Shown: positions 14,680-23,198, numbered from the stretch's first letter. The stretch: DNA of 64,000 nt from Kaiparowitsia implicata GSE-PSE-MK54-09C (GCA_019359435.1 JAHHHI010000067.1:1-64000), one strand, 5' to 3'. Translations and numbers: made by a program. The notes: generated from the sequence alone by a model not told the origin.

Positions 14680-15651
14680 CTTAAACAGAGACTTTTTCTT
14701 TTTCTTCTGCTTAGCGCGCTCCCGCTCATACTCCACTTCCTTGAGCTTTTTCATAATGCGGTTGAAGTACTCTTGCATATACCCCTCCAGCGTCGTCAAG
14801 CTTTGTGGATCGATGCCAAACGTTTTGTAGGTACTCTCCATATCGGCAGTAAGAGGCTTCCCAGAGGAGATCACTTCTGCAAAAGCTAAGCGATCGGCTA
14901 AATTCCACCCCCATTGAAAAAAGCGGGCAAACTTTTCGACATTTTTCAGCAGCCCTGTGGGCATCCGCCAAATGCGAGCTTCTTGACCAGACAATCGCTC
15001 ACACAGCCGAATGATCTCGTATGCGCCCCAAGCTCGAGACCCCACCACAGGAAAGGTGCCGTGCTCGGTCTCTGAAACCTTGAGCGCGTTGACCGCAAAT
15101 TTTGCCACATCTTGCGTGTCGATGTAAGCAATCGGTGAGGTGTCACCCGTGACCCAAACCGCCTGCCGCTCTAAGATAGGGATGGCATATTGACCAATCA
15201 ACCCCTGCAAAAAACCTGCGGTGCGCAGGATGGTGTAGTTTAAGCCAGATTCTTTGAGGAATAGCTCTGTGCAACGCTTGACTTCCATCAGCGGCACATG
15301 GGGATATTGGTCACAATTGAGGATAGATAGAAACACATACCGCTCAACCCCTTGAGCGCGAGCAGCGTTGATGAGAGCAACCTTCCCATCCCAATCGATC
15401 TCTTGAATGCTGGAAGAATCGGTGGGGCGGGCGGTGGATGCATCAATCACTGCAGTGACCCCCTCCATCGCAGCAGCTAGGGACTCAGGCCGACGCAAAT
15501 CACCCTGAGCTAGCTCTGCGCCCCACTCCTTAAGGAAGCTGGCTCGCCTAAAATTGCGCACTAAACACCGAACGCCATAGCCTTCGTCTAAGGCCCGGCG
15601 CGTAATCTGTCTGCCCAATGTGCCTGTAGCACCCACCACTAATACAGTCAT
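14677..15651 (-). CDS. ycf39: Ycf39-like atypical SDR, PSII assembly factor
   Basis: The 324-residue NAD(P)-binding protein has GATGTLGRQITRRAL at residues 7-21. It also has the Ycf39/HCF244-type body (RYVFLSILNCDQYPHVPLME, YTILRTAGFLQGLIGQYA, VWVTGDTSPIAYIDTQDVA) and a lysine-rich C-terminus. In Synechocystis, Ycf39 forms a complex with high-light-inducible proteins and helps deliver chlorophyll to newly made D1 during photosystem II assembly. It acts at the thylakoid membrane. The ATG at 15651 gives the normal length. The TAA stop codon is the terminal triplet of repeat copy A, so the repeat directly abuts or supplies the gene end. Confidence 0.92.
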   Translation of the reverse strand: MTVLVVGATGTLGRQITRRALDEGYGVRCLVRNFRRASFLKEWGAELAQGDLRRPESLAAAMEGVTAVIDASTARPTDSSSIQEIDWDGKVALINAARAQGVERYVFLSILNCDQYPHVPLMEVKRCTELFLKESGLNYTILRTAGFLQGLIGQYAIPILERQAVWVTGDTSPIAYIDTQDVAKFAVNALKVSETEHGTFPVVGSRAWGAYEIIRLCERLSGQEARIWRMPTGLLKNVEKFARFFQWGWNLADRLAFAEVISSGKPLTADMESTYKTFGIDPQSLTTLEGYMQEYFNRIMKKLKEVEYERERAKQKKKKKSLFK

Positions 15652-15814
15652 TCGGGATTAGATAAGTTCGTTAACTTTTTATAAGATATACCCTACATTC
15701 TCTAATACTTTGGCCGCTTCGATGAGGGAATATAGAAAACTCATCAAAAGTTTGCTGCATTAAACCAGAACTGCATAAACTGTGCCGATTAGCGACCTCC
15801 GCTTTGCGCAAATT

Positions 15815-15910
15815 GTCATTGAACTGTTAGGGTTAAAGGACATAAATAGGCAAATAACTTTCCCATAAGCCTGTCAAACAGGTTTTGATTTATCCTAAAT
15901 CAGGATTCTG
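15815..15910. repeat. Probable strongly decayed copy of the double-hairpin repeat
   Basis: The segment GGTTTTGATTTATCCTAAAT (from 15881), then CAGG, aligns with GGTTTGAGCTTATCCCAAAC plus TCAGG at the end of copy A. TTGAACTGTTAGGGTTAAAG upstream weakly resembles the other end. No internal hairpin is preserved. It lies in the 314-bp gap between the divergent ycf39 and ArsR-family genes, where promoters for both must also lie. Confidence 0.4.
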
Positions 15911-15965
15911 GTAGCTTGACTCCTAGAAATTCTGGAATGGAACTTGTATTCTACTCATACTAAAT

Positions 15966-16400
15966 ATGCCTAGCTCTAAACCCCTCTCCAAGTTCGACGA
16001 GCAGTCAGTTGGATCTCACCAAAGGCTCCCTCTGGCGGGCAGTCCCGCCTGCGATGAGCAGCATCCCTTGGATTTGGGGCAGGCGCGGCGGCTCTATCGC
16101 GATCTGCTGGGGTATGAAAAGGCGCAGCGGATGGCAGAATTTTTCTCGCTGCTGGGTGATACAAATCGGTTGAGGCTTTTATCGGCCCTGTCGATTCAGG
16201 AACTGTGCGTATGCGATCTGGCTGCTGCGGTGAAGATGAGTGAGTCTGCGGTCTCGCATCAGCTTCGAACCCTACGCACGATGCGACTGGTTAGCTATCG
16301 CAAGCAAGGGCGCAAAGTGTTTTACTACCTGAAAGACAGCCATGTTCTGAATCTCTATCGAGAAGTGGCTGAGCATCTAGATGAGCCCATCGACGAGTAG
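15966..16400 (+). CDS. ArsR/SmtB-family metal-sensing repressor
   Basis: The 144-residue winged-helix regulator carries the alpha-3 motif [11 protein letters not shown] (C81 and C83). It also has a complete alpha-5 ligand set D124-x-H126-x10-H137-x2-E140, exactly the D-H-H-E spacing of Zn sensor SmtB. The recognition helix is [13 protein letters not shown]. The C-V-C pair is as in ZiaR, BxmR and CadC, and a further cysteine (C29) and several histidines lie in the extended N-terminus. It is predicted to bind DNA as a dimer and release it on Zn or related metal binding. The usual partner (P-type ATPase or metallothionein) is absent from the window. An IS1-family element is inserted at its stop codon, with the TAG retained as the first bases of the target duplication. 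Confidence 0.88.
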   Translation: MPSSKPLSKFDEQSVGSHQRLPLAGSPACDEQHPLDLGQARRLYRDLLGYEKAQRMAEFFSLLGDTNRLRLLSALSIQELCVCDLAAAVKMSESAVSHQLRTLRTMRLVSYRKQGRKVFYYLKDSHVLNLYREVAEHLDEPIDE

Positions 16401-16405
16401 ACGTA

Positions 16406-17160
16406 GGCGTTGCTGAATCAAGGGATGAACCTTGGAGGGACAGGGACATCGCCGAACTTGAGGTAGTGAAGTAACAGTCGGATCGAGTGAGCTAGCATTT
16501 CTACGGACTTAGAGTAGCAAAGCGTTTTGCGATGCAGACGGGCTAGATAATGCCGTAACCGAGTGTTTTCTCCTTCAACCCGAGTCATGTAGGTTTTGCT
16601 GACAATCTGATCGCCTTCTGGAATAAAGCTGGGATACACCGTCCACCCGTCAGTGACATAGAAGTAGCACTGCCAACGAGCAACCAACGACCAGAGCGGT
16701 TGAAACGTCTGGGAACTATGGTCACCTAAGACCCAACCCAAAATCCCTGTCCTGAAGTGGTCAACGGCCGTCCATAGCCAAATCTTGTTTTTTTGAGCCC
16801 ACAAAGGTTTCTAGCTCGTCCAGTTCACCGACCTCTGGGGTTGTTTCAGGGTCGTACGCATCCGGAAGCAAGTCGCCTACCTGCTTCACCCAGGTAATCA
16901 CGGTTGTATGATGCACCCCTTTGACCCGCTCAATGGCTCGAAACCCATAGCCATTGACGGTACATCTTGAGGCACTCGCGCCTGACCTCATCTGAGTACC
17001 CTCGGTGAGGCTCGTAGGCATCAATGAACTGACGACCGCACGCGACACAGATGTGATTTTGTTTACCCTTTCTCTTCCCATTCTTACGGATATGGGTAGC
17101 TCCACACTCTGGACATTGCATCGCACATTCCCCTAACTCATCTCTTAATTATGCAACGCC
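16406..17160 (-). mobile_element. IS1-family insertion sequence, 755 bp, with 8-bp TSD
   Basis: Its ends are GGCGTTGCTGAATCAAGG on the left and, read inward from the right, GGCGTTGCATAATTAAGAG, so they are imperfect terminal inverted repeats. The direct repeat TAGACGTA flanks both sides (16398-16405 and 17161-17168). The element carries an InsA/InsB-type transposase on the minus strand. The left duplication contains the stop codon of the ArsR-family gene, whose protein is unchanged by the insertion. Confidence 0.93.
16418..17121 (-). pseudogene. IS1-family transposase with two frame disruptions
   Basis: The N-terminus MQCPECGATHIRKNGKRKGK with CVACGRQF is an InsA-type zinc finger. It reads in frame to ECLKMY (about 16960), where one extra base shifts the frame. 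The helix-turn-helix part NGYGFRAIERVKGVHHTTV continues in the second frame to ELDELETFVGSKK. There a run of seven A residues shifts the frame again, and the catalytic part (NKIWLWTAVDHFRTGILGWV, then the E-containing ENTRLRHYLARLHRKT) reads in a third frame to the end. Both shifts need +1 (or -2) correction, so they are not the usual single -1 programmed frameshift of IS1. The transposase is probably inactive, unless slippage at the A7 tract and an upstream event restore it. Confidence 0.85.
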
Positions 17161-17281
17161 TAGACGTAGATGGTTGGTTGGTTGTCAGCGCAAAGCCCGC
17201 ACTCATCGCGATGTTCTGATGCGAATCATTTTTTGATGCTCCCGACTTGACGAGATTGAAAGCGAACTTGAACCAGTACCT

Positions 17282-17326
17282 ATAGAGGAGGGACGCAGTT
17301 GCTCAGCAACCGCGTCCCTCCTCTAT
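17282..17326. terminator. 22-bp stem near-perfect inverted repeat
   Basis: ATAGAGGAGGGACGCAGTTG (from 17282) pairs with its reverse complement ending at 17326 with one mismatch and almost no loop. It lies about 85 bp downstream of the leftward petM stop codon and may end petM transcripts. There is no long T-run. Confidence 0.6.
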
Positions 17327-17411
17327 GGATATTGCTCTGTTCTATCGAGAGCCTGAGCTTATCCCAACTTACGTGAATTAGGATGATCTAGCTTTAAAGG
17401 GGTCTGGCGTC

Positions 17412-17513
17412 CTATTCTTCGCCACCTTGCAGTTTGAGAAGGGCAAAGCCAAGGCCAAGCCCAATCATGACGATAGCGGGCATGATTAGAGTGGTGGAAA
17501 GGATTTCTCCCAT
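17412..17513 (-). CDS. petM: Cytochrome b6f complex subunit PetM (subunit VII)
   Basis: A 33-residue open frame encodes MGEILSTTLIMPAIVMIGLG followed by LGFALLKLQGGEE, a single transmembrane helix with the LLKxQGxEE C-terminus typical of PetM. PetM is one of the four small single-helix subunits at the periphery of each cytochrome b6f monomer and stabilises the dimer in the thylakoid membrane. The length matches the family (about 32-36 residues). The ATG at 17513 is preceded on the minus strand by a GGAGACAACCC sequence that can act as Shine-Dalgarno. It is divergent from pdxA. Confidence 0.88.
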   Translation of the reverse strand: MGEILSTTLIMPAIVMIGLGLGFALLKLQGGEE

Positions 17514-17774
17514 GGGTTGTCTCCTAGGAATGTATTGAACGGGATAGCACTGTCATGGCGGAAGGAGCAGAATTGCGTTCTGCAACCCGTATAACGTAAT
17601 GGGGTTGGAACGGAGCCGCTGCTTTAGCTAGAGAGAAATCTCTTAAGTGGGCGAGCCTAGCGATTCTCTAGGCCAGCGGTTTGAATAACAGGTTTTGGCT
17701 CAGCCTTGACTGGGTCACCCTTAAAAAGGGCTTATACCCTGTATTGTACGGCAGTTTGGGGATGAGAGTTGGAG

Positions 17775-18869
17775 ATGGAATTGAGCAAATTAGATAAGAC
17801 TCCGGTGGCCTTGGCGATCGCCCTAGGAGATCCGGCGGGTATTGGGATGGAGGTGACGCTGAAGGCCCTAGGAGACCCAGCGGTGCTAGAGCGGTGTTCG
17901 GTGACGCTGGTGGGCGATCGCGCCCTCCTTCATCACACCTATGCCCAATTAGTCGCACGGCAGCCGCATCTAGAAGCCACCCTGGCCCACCCCGATACGC
18001 TGTCAGTGGTGGAGGTGCCTGTTACCCAGACTCAGCGGCAGCAGGTGATGCTGGGGTGCGGCAATGCCGCCAGCGGCGACATCAGTTTTCGCGCTCTGCA
18101 AGGAGCGATCGCCCTAGCCCAATCAGGACAGGTGCAGGGTGTAGTGACAGCGCCCATTTCCAAGTCTGCTTGGCACACAGCCGGGCACTTCTACCCTGGA
18201 CAAACGGAACTGTTGGCGGAGCAGGCTGGTGTTACACAGTTTGGCATGATGTTTGTGGCGCGATCGCCCCATACAGAATGGATGTTGCGCACTTTGCTGG
18301 CAACCACCCACATTCCGCTACGCCAGGTATGCGACACCCTCTCGCCGGATCTGATGACCCGCAAACTTGATCTGTTAGTGCAGACCCTAACCCAAGACTT
18401 TGGCATCTCTTCACCCCGCATTGCGGTGGCAGGGCTAAACCCCCACAGTGGCGAACAGGGGCTATTGGGGCATGAAGAACAAGACTGGCTGTGTGACTGG
18501 GTTAAAGATATGGGCGATCGCCATTCCCGCATTCACCTAATAGGGCCAGTGCCTCCGGATACGCTATGGGTTGCCCCTGGGCAAGCCTGGTTTGGCACCG
18601 TGCCTAAGCCTATTGCCCATGATGCTTACCTGGCCTTGTATCACGACCAAGGACTCATTCCCGTCAAGCTCATGGCCTTTGACTGCGCTGTGAACACCAC
18701 AATCGGGCTACCGTTTGTGCGCACATCGCCGGATCACGGCACAGCGTTTGACATAGCGGGGGCAGGCGTGGCCGATGCGAGCAGTATGACGATGGCGGTG
18801 CGGGTTGCTATAGACCTAGCGCATCATCGTACCGAGCAGATTCCATCCCAGGCAGCTCTGCATCCGTAA
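17775..18869 (+). CDS. pdxA: 4-hydroxythreonine-4-phosphate dehydrogenase
   Basis: The 364-residue product has the PdxA signatures [51 protein letters not shown] and the metal-ligand region [14 protein letters not shown]. It oxidises 4-phosphohydroxy-L-threonine to 3-amino-2-oxopropyl phosphate in the DXP-dependent pyridoxal phosphate pathway, in the cytoplasm. The ATG at 17775 was preferred to a TTG two codons upstream. It is followed by a hairpin terminator. Confidence 0.93.
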   Translation: MELSKLDKTPVALAIALGDPAGIGMEVTLKALGDPAVLERCSVTLVGDRALLHHTYAQLVARQPHLEATLAHPDTLSVVEVPVTQTQRQQVMLGCGNAASGDISFRALQGAIALAQSGQVQGVVTAPISKSAWHTAGHFYPGQTELLAEQAGVTQFGMMFVARSPHTEWMLRTLLATTHIPLRQVCDTLSPDLMTRKLDLLVQTLTQDFGISSPRIAVAGLNPHSGEQGLLGHEEQDWLCDWVKDMGDRHSRIHLIGPVPPDTLWVAPGQAWFGTVPKPIAHDAYLALYHDQGLIPVKLMAFDCAVNTTIGLPFVRTSPDHGTAFDIAGAGVADASSMTMAVRVAIDLAHHRTEQIPSQAALHP

Positions 18870-18898
18870 ATTTAGGACGTTTCACTTCTCACACAGTC

Positions 18899-18931
18899 AA
18901 GCCTACGTAAGAATACGCAGGCTTTGGCTTT
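18899..18931 (+). terminator. Terminator of pdxA
   Basis: AAGCCTACGTA pairs with TACGCAGGCTT (one mismatch) around an AGAA-type loop, followed by TGGCTTT. It lies 30 bp beyond the pdxA stop codon. The rest of 18870-19180 shows no gene; it is AT-rich and presumably holds the promoter of the DUF4327 gene. Confidence 0.75.
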
Positions 18932-19180
18932 CACTATAGGATTAATGCATTTCACAAAACGACGAATTCCGCTACCGAAGAGAGCCACAACTCCTAGATA
19001 TTTAAATATCTCTTAATGTTATCTTCTGGTTAATGCCGGAGAATGGAGGTGGTTCAGTATCTTGAACTACCGAAATAATTCAAATTATTGTCCGAATGTA
19101 AAACTTCCTAACGTAGTGTTAACACTTCTCGTTTATCGTCAATTTAGGTGGCGAGTTATCCGTACCCTGAGGGTTCTATC

Positions 19181-19402
19181 ATGCTTCAGTCAGTTCAATT
19201 CTCCATGAATGTTTTACAAGATGAGGCTCGCCAACTCGTGCAGAAAGGGGTTGTGAGCCGCAACCAACCAATTTATGTGCTTTGCAAATATATTCCAGCG
19301 CGCGAGTGGGCCTGTGTTGAATGTGAGCTAGAACAATTTGATTTTCTGTTGCGCGATCGCATTGGGGACTTGCTGGGTCGAGAAGAGTGGGATAACGACT
19401 AA
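19181..19402 (+). CDS. DUF4327 family protein
   Basis: The 73-residue product (MLQSVQFSMNVLQDEARQLV, then GVVSRNQPIYVLCKYIPAREW and ECELEQFDFLLRDRIGDLLG) matches DUF4327, a small protein family confined to cyanobacteria, of unknown function. The ATG at 19181 was chosen; a GTG at 19148 would add 11 residues. It is predicted soluble. No operon partner. Confidence 0.8.
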   Translation: MLQSVQFSMNVLQDEARQLVQKGVVSRNQPIYVLCKYIPAREWACVECELEQFDFLLRDRIGDLLGREEWDND

Positions 19403-19722
19403 ATCAGGCTGGTTATCAACGGCTGAAGCTGTTTGAAACGCGCAGGTTGTCCTCCTCATTTCTAGGCTGATGAGTTTGGTGCGCAGTAGGGATGCGCTAT
19501 GTTGAACCCGGCTTATATCCGCTGTTGCTACTTAATTTGACGTTAGTTCTGTAAGCGTCTAAAGCATTACTTCAGCCTCGTGCAGCGGGGTTAAAGTAAC
19601 GCTATCAGCTCATGTCAATTTAGGGGCAGCGATCGCAGCACTGATTGGGAATGACAGTTGTGTGAAACCTTTGAGGGGCAGAGTTTCATCTGTGGGATTG
19701 CCCTAATCGACTCAATAGTCTA

Positions 19723-19772
19723 CAAAACAGTTTAGGAGAGGTGCCGCGTGGCATCTCTCCTAAACTGTTTTG
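19723..19772. terminator. 23-bp stem inverted repeat
   Basis: CAAAACAGTTTAGGAGAGG (from 19723) plus TGCC pairs with GGCATCTCTCCTAAACTGTT plus TTG, with a single wobble position and a 4-nt loop. The right arm ends in a T-rich tract, so it could terminate rightward transcripts from the DUF4327 gene 320 bp upstream. The other sequence in 19403-19987 is unremarkable apart from repeat copy B. Confidence 0.7.
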
Positions 19773-19815
19773 GGCTGATTTATGCTGAAGCTCAGGAATA
19801 CTCAATACCTAATTG

Positions 19816-19941
19816 AACCTGAGTTCGGGATAAGCTCAAACCCCTAATGTGCCGTGCGCGTCGCGCACGGCACATTAGGGGTTTTGGGGCACCGCGCGTC
19901 GCGCGGTGCCCCAAAACCCCCTTAACCCGAACTGGCGTTAA
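19816..19941. repeat. Full-length double-hairpin MITE-like repeat, copy B
   Basis: It is bounded by AACCTGAGTTCGGGATAAGC and CCCGAACTGGCGTTAA, and is in opposite orientation to copy A. The two internal stems contain TGTGCCGTGCGCG and GGGGCACCGCGCG. Compared with copy A, three base pairs differ on both sides of the stems: T-A to C-G in the GTGC(T/C)GTG stem, in the GGCA(T/C)CG stem, and in the CCC(T/C)TAATG base. Pairing is kept in each. It lies 46 bp downstream of the leftward gene stop at 19988. Confidence 0.9.
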
Positions 19942-19987
19942 TTGACTACTCGTGAACTGCTCGTTGAGAACCCGCTATTTTGGCCCG

Positions 19988-20362
19988 TTATTGATCGCCC
20001 AGTTGGCGGCGATGCTCGAGCTCGCTGCGCATCGCCGCGATTTGAGTAATTAGCTCTTGCAAATCAGCCTGAAGCTCTGGCGGAGCGCTGGGCTGATTGC
20101 TGATGGGTTGGTTCATCGGGTTAGCGGTAGGGCGATCGCCCATTTGAGCCATGAGCGAGTCGACAAACGCGCGTGCTTCTTGCTCGGTCACTTCGCCTTT
20201 GGCTGCGAGCTCTTCTACCATCTGATTAGGATTTGACTGCAACTTGGCAAGGTTATCCTCACGGCGCTGACTATCCTTAAAACTTTCAATCACTTCATTG
20301 GTGGCACCCAAGGTCACACGAAAGCTTTTTTGGATTGTTTGAAAAATGTCGTCAGGGTTCAT
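19988..20362 (-). CDS. Small coiled-coil protein, unknown
   Basis: The 124-residue hydrophilic protein is largely helical: residues 1-75 contain IQKSFRVTLGATNEVIESFK and LAAKGEVTEQEARAFVDSLM, followed by a Pro/Asn-rich linker and a C-terminal coiled coil (LQADLQELITQIAAMRSELE). The overall plan, helices plus a Pro-rich hinge and a short coiled coil, resembles small phasin-like or granule-associated proteins, but no specific family is certain. The ATG at 20362 is good. Confidence 0.65.
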   Translation of the reverse strand: MNPDDIFQTIQKSFRVTLGATNEVIESFKDSQRREDNLAKLQSNPNQMVEELAAKGEVTEQEARAFVDSLMAQMGDRPTANPMNQPISNQPSAPPELQADLQELITQIAAMRSELEHRRQLGDQ

Positions 20363-20603
20363 AGGTTTAGATCGGGGGTCACTGCTAACAATTGCACGAT
20401 TCTAATACCAATTTGAAGAATTGGGTAGCTAAATGAACGGCTGAAGCGATTGCTCTGGGAGCATTTCAGCCTATTGGAAGAGATGCCGCAAAGGTGAGCC
20501 TGAATCAGCGGTTAGAGCGTGAGATGCCGACGGATGCAGCCGGTCTGTCGATTCGCCAGAAATTCAGCCTAGCTGAACCTCAGTGAATTACGGAGCAAGT
20601 GAA

Positions 20604-20951
20604 TCACTCCACTTGCTCCAGATAGGTATTGAGGTCTTCGACTAATCGCGTCAACTCGGCTTCGGTATTGAGGCGAATGCGATCGTCACGGACAGTGATT
20701 AACACTTTAGCGGCAAAGGGACTGGGCCAAATATTGGGGTTGCAAAACACTTCTAGAAACACATCGCCTGCATGGCGATATTCCATAGACTCTAGAGCCT
20801 GGGGACGGGTGCCAGGGGTGGTTTGGGCGATCGCCCTCAGTTGCGTCATTAAAGTGGCGATCGCAGCCTTTAGATTGTGGGCGGCCTCTGGGCTAAACCG
20901 TAAGGAGACCGAGCCCTCAACCAAATTGAGTTTTAGCGGAACAGAAGTCAT
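20604..20951 (-). CDS. Conserved cyanobacterial hypothetical protein
   Basis: The 115-residue soluble protein (KLNLVEGSVSLRFSPEAAHN, FLEVFCNPNIWPSPFAAKVL) has no family I can name. The alternating beta-strand pattern suggests a compact alpha/beta fold. It reads leftward, with the DUF3146 gene 66 bp upstream on the same strand, and the two may be cotranscribed. Start ATG at 20951. Confidence 0.6.
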   Translation of the reverse strand: MTSVPLKLNLVEGSVSLRFSPEAAHNLKAAIATLMTQLRAIAQTTPGTRPQALESMEYRHAGDVFLEVFCNPNIWPSPFAAKVLITVRDDRIRLNTEAELTRLVEDLNTYLEQVE

Positions 20952-21017
20952 GGAGCTGGGTTGATCAACAAAGGGGCGGGAGCGCGCTATCCCTACAGTG
21001 GGATGCAGCGTGCCTCT

Positions 21018-21281
21018 CTACAGACTAGCCCGAATCGTGAAGGAATAATCGCCACCGGCCTCAAGCTGATAATCACAGCGTTCTAAAAACCGAGCCAGAG
21101 GGTCCTTAATGAGCGATCGCCCAAGTGACGGTTCCACCACCAGATCACCTTGGCGAAAGCGCCATTGAAACTGCCATTCGTAATCGTTGGCGCGAACTTC
21201 GCCCTCAATGCGCCCATTCTGCCAGGACTGATGGGTGATGCGAACATATGCGGTTGTTTCAGGAAGGCGCTTGGAACCCAC
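21018..21281 (-). CDS. DUF3146 family protein
   Basis: The 87-residue product contains PETTAYVRITHQSWQNGRIE, GEVRANDYEWQFQWRFRQGD and YQLEAGGDYSFTIRA, which I associate with DUF3146, a small cyanobacterial family of unknown function. It uses a GTG start at 21281; no in-frame ATG is available to preserve the conserved N-terminus. It is predicted soluble. Confidence 0.7.
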   Translation of the reverse strand: MGSKRLPETTAYVRITHQSWQNGRIEGEVRANDYEWQFQWRFRQGDLVVEPSLGRSLIKDPLARFLERCDYQLEAGGDYSFTIRASL

Positions 21282-21305
21282 AATAGATGCTCAAAAGATT
21301 GACAT

Positions 21306-21331
21306 AGAAAGCAGCGCTAGCGCCGCTTTCT
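21306..21331. terminator. Hairpin downstream of pth
   Basis: AGAAAGCAGCGC pairs with GCGCCGCTTTCT around a TA centre (one mismatch). It lies 110 bp beyond the pth stop codon and 25 bp upstream of the DUF3146 start, so it likely separates the two leftward transcription units. Confidence 0.65.
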
Positions 21332-21440
21332 TTCTCTATTGATGATGGATTTAGACGAAAAGTTCAACGTCTGAGAGCATCAAATTTTTCACACTGGCTC
21401 AGAGCCGCTCTCATCCTTTCCCACTGTTGGCCCGGCCTGC

Positions 21441-22091
21441 TCAAGTTTTATCCGCTAGAGCGGGATCTTCGGCAGGGACGCTCAAGTCACGATTGTTGTA
21501 TAGGCTCATGGCTTTTGCCACGCCGTCCTTTAGGCTAAGTTCAATCGCATCGCAGGCCAACGCGACCACCTCGGCCATAATCTGAGCTTCTGCTTTGGAA
21601 AACTGCCCCAACACATGAGAAATGGTGTCTTTGTCAGCGTTGGCGGTTTTGGGGTTGCCGATACCGAGGCGCAGGCGGGGAAAATCCTGTGTGCCAAGAT
21701 GGGCGATCGCCGACTTCATGCCCTTTTGCCCACCCGCAGATCCCGACAGCCGCAGCCGCAACCGTCCCACCGGCAAATCCATATCGTCATAGATCACCAG
21801 CACCGACTCTGGCGGCAGCTTAAACCAGTCTGTGACTGCACGAATAGACTGGCCTGACAGGTTCATATAGGTCGTGGGCTTAAGCAACCGCATTCGGGCG
21901 CGATTGGGGGCTAAGCCTTCGCCAAACAAGCCCTGAAACTTGCGATGCTCGCTGAGAGAAACATGCCAGCGCCGAGCTAGGGCTTCAATCACATCAAAGC
22001 CCACGTTATGGCGCGTCTTATCGTATTTTGAGCCAGGATTCCCCAGCCCTACGATCAGCTGCGGAACGATGGGTGTAGACAGATTCGCCAT
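21441..22091 (-). CDS. pth: Peptidyl-tRNA hydrolase
   Basis: The 216-residue enzyme carries GLGNPGSKYDKTRHNVGFD with catalytic His28 and Asn29, the substrate-binding KPTTYMNLSGQS, and IYDDMDLPVGRLRLRLSGSA with the catalytic-diad Asp. It releases peptide from prematurely dissociated peptidyl-tRNAs. The C-terminus is about 20 residues longer than the E. coli enzyme. ATG start at 22091. It is downstream of tatA on the same strand (123-bp gap), the order tatA-pth beside psbH often seen in cyanobacteria. Confidence 0.95.
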   Translation of the reverse strand: MANLSTPIVPQLIVGLGNPGSKYDKTRHNVGFDVIEALARRWHVSLSEHRKFQGLFGEGLAPNRARMRLLKPTTYMNLSGQSIRAVTDWFKLPPESVLVIYDDMDLPVGRLRLRLSGSAGGQKGMKSAIAHLGTQDFPRLRLGIGNPKTANADKDTISHVLGQFSKAEAQIMAEVVALACDAIELSLKDGVAKAMSLYNNRDLSVPAEDPALADKT

Positions 22092-22214
22092 GCTGCGCGG
22101 CTAAGTAGGTGTGCTATTCAAGCTCAACACAAAATTCCGGGGCGCGCCCTAGACAGGAGATTTTTCCGGAGTTTGCAAGACCGTCCCATATTATGGCAAC
22201 TTATGGCTCCCTAT

Positions 22215-22568
22215 CTATCCCTGCGGGGTTGAACCCACTGATTCTTCTGCAACGGGCGTAATCACATCCGACTCGGGCTGTTCGCCCTCCGCTGCAGGTT
22301 TTGCTGGCAGATCAGACTCGTCTGTGGCCGGTAGCACTTTCCGCTGGGGCTGCTCTAGCTTGGCTTCCATCGGGGCGTTGATGGTTTTCTCAATCTGTTC
22401 GGCCTCTTTTTTGAACTCGTCCTGAAACTCCCGCGACGCGTCTTGGAAGCCTTTGATCGCTTTGCCCATACTGCGCCCGATTTCTGGCAGCTTTTTAGGG
22501 CCAAAAATGAGCAGCGCTACCACCATAATCACTGCCATTTCTGGCAATCCAATTCCAAAAATATTCAT
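22215..22568 (-). CDS. tatA: Sec-independent translocase TatA/E subunit
   Basis: From the ATG at 22568 the 117-residue product begins MNIFGIGLPEMAVIMVVALL, one transmembrane helix, then the hinge FGPKKLPEIGRSMGKAIKGF and an amphipathic helix, the defining layout of TatA. The charged C-terminal tail is typical. It forms the protein-conducting part of the twin-arginine pathway in plasma and thylakoid membranes together with TatC, which is not in this window. Cyanobacterial TatA also covers the TatB role. An upstream start would add an implausible polar extension before the helix. Confidence 0.92.
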   Translation of the reverse strand: MNIFGIGLPEMAVIMVVALLIFGPKKLPEIGRSMGKAIKGFQDASREFQDEFKKEAEQIEKTINAPMEAKLEQPQRKVLPATDESDLPAKPAAEGEQPESDVITPVAEESVGSTPQG

Positions 22569-22785
22569 GGAGAGTTCTCCTGCGATCGCATCTTGGTTAA
22601 CAGAGACAGCCCGGCCTCTCTGGTGTTTCAACCCGAATCGAAAATAGTTGAGTCACAAACCCCCAAACTACCTTTGAGCCAATGGTTGAACTACACGAAA
22701 GGTTTCAGCGCTATACTGCCGCTCCAATTCAGTATATAGCCGGAGTCACATGGCTTGGGGAAGTCCTGAACTACGCGATGGAATG

Positions 22786-22812
22786 AAAAACCCCGGATGT
22801 CCGGGGTTTTTT
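22786..22812. terminator. Terminator between psbH and tatA
   Basis: AAAAACCCCGG pairs with CCGGGGTTTTT across a 4-nt loop, giving a symmetric intrinsic terminator that works in either direction. It can end the leftward psbH transcript. The remainder of 22569-22994 shows no gene. Confidence 0.85.
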
Positions 22813-22994
22813 AGCGTTATTCAAGCGTTATTTAACCGCGCAATAAAGCGCCAAGAGACTAGTGTTTTGCTGGTTGGTCAGCATTGGTGCCGCCAAGAGC
22901 GGATGCACGGCATCCATTTAGCAGTCACGCTTAGCCGCATGGTCGGGCAATCAGAACGACACGCTAAGTCGAACAACTCGCTTAGTAGGTACGC

Positions 22995-23198
22995 CTAACG
23001 GCCTAGACTACGCCAATCTACATTCACACTTTCGAGAATGAGAGACGAGTTGTAAATCTGAAGAATAATCAGCAAGAAGACTAAAAACAACCCCATGAAG
23101 ACTCCCATCAGCGGGGTGGTGCCCCAACCGGGAGCAACCTTGCCATATTCAGAGTTCAGGGGTTTGAGGATATCGCCCAGTCGGGTGCGTTGTGCCAT
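22995..23198 (-). CDS. psbH: Photosystem II protein PsbH
   Basis: The 67-residue product [20 protein letters not shown] with [20 protein letters not shown] (single transmembrane helix) and the C-terminal NVDWRSLG is PsbH. It is a PSII core subunit next to CP47 needed for stable assembly and bicarbonate/QB-site function. The length fits the cyanobacterial family, which lacks the extra phosphorylated N-terminus of plants. It is divergent from psbN across 77 bp. Confidence 0.96.
   Translation of the reverse strand: MAQRTRLGDILKPLNSEYGKVAPGWGTTPLMGVFMGLFLVFLLIILQIYNSSLILESVNVDWRSLGR

Noticed and set aside
15886-15902. TGATTTA-N3-TAAATCA inverted repeat as operator of the SmtB-type regulator
   Set aside because: It falls within a stretch that aligns with the end of the double-hairpin repeat family and lacks the TGAA-containing 12-2-12 form of SmtB operators.
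16780-16805. A7 tract as the normal -1 programmed frameshift of IS1
   Set aside because: A -1 shift leads back to the frame that does not contain the catalytic domain; +1 or -2 is needed, so standard IS1 recoding does not explain it.
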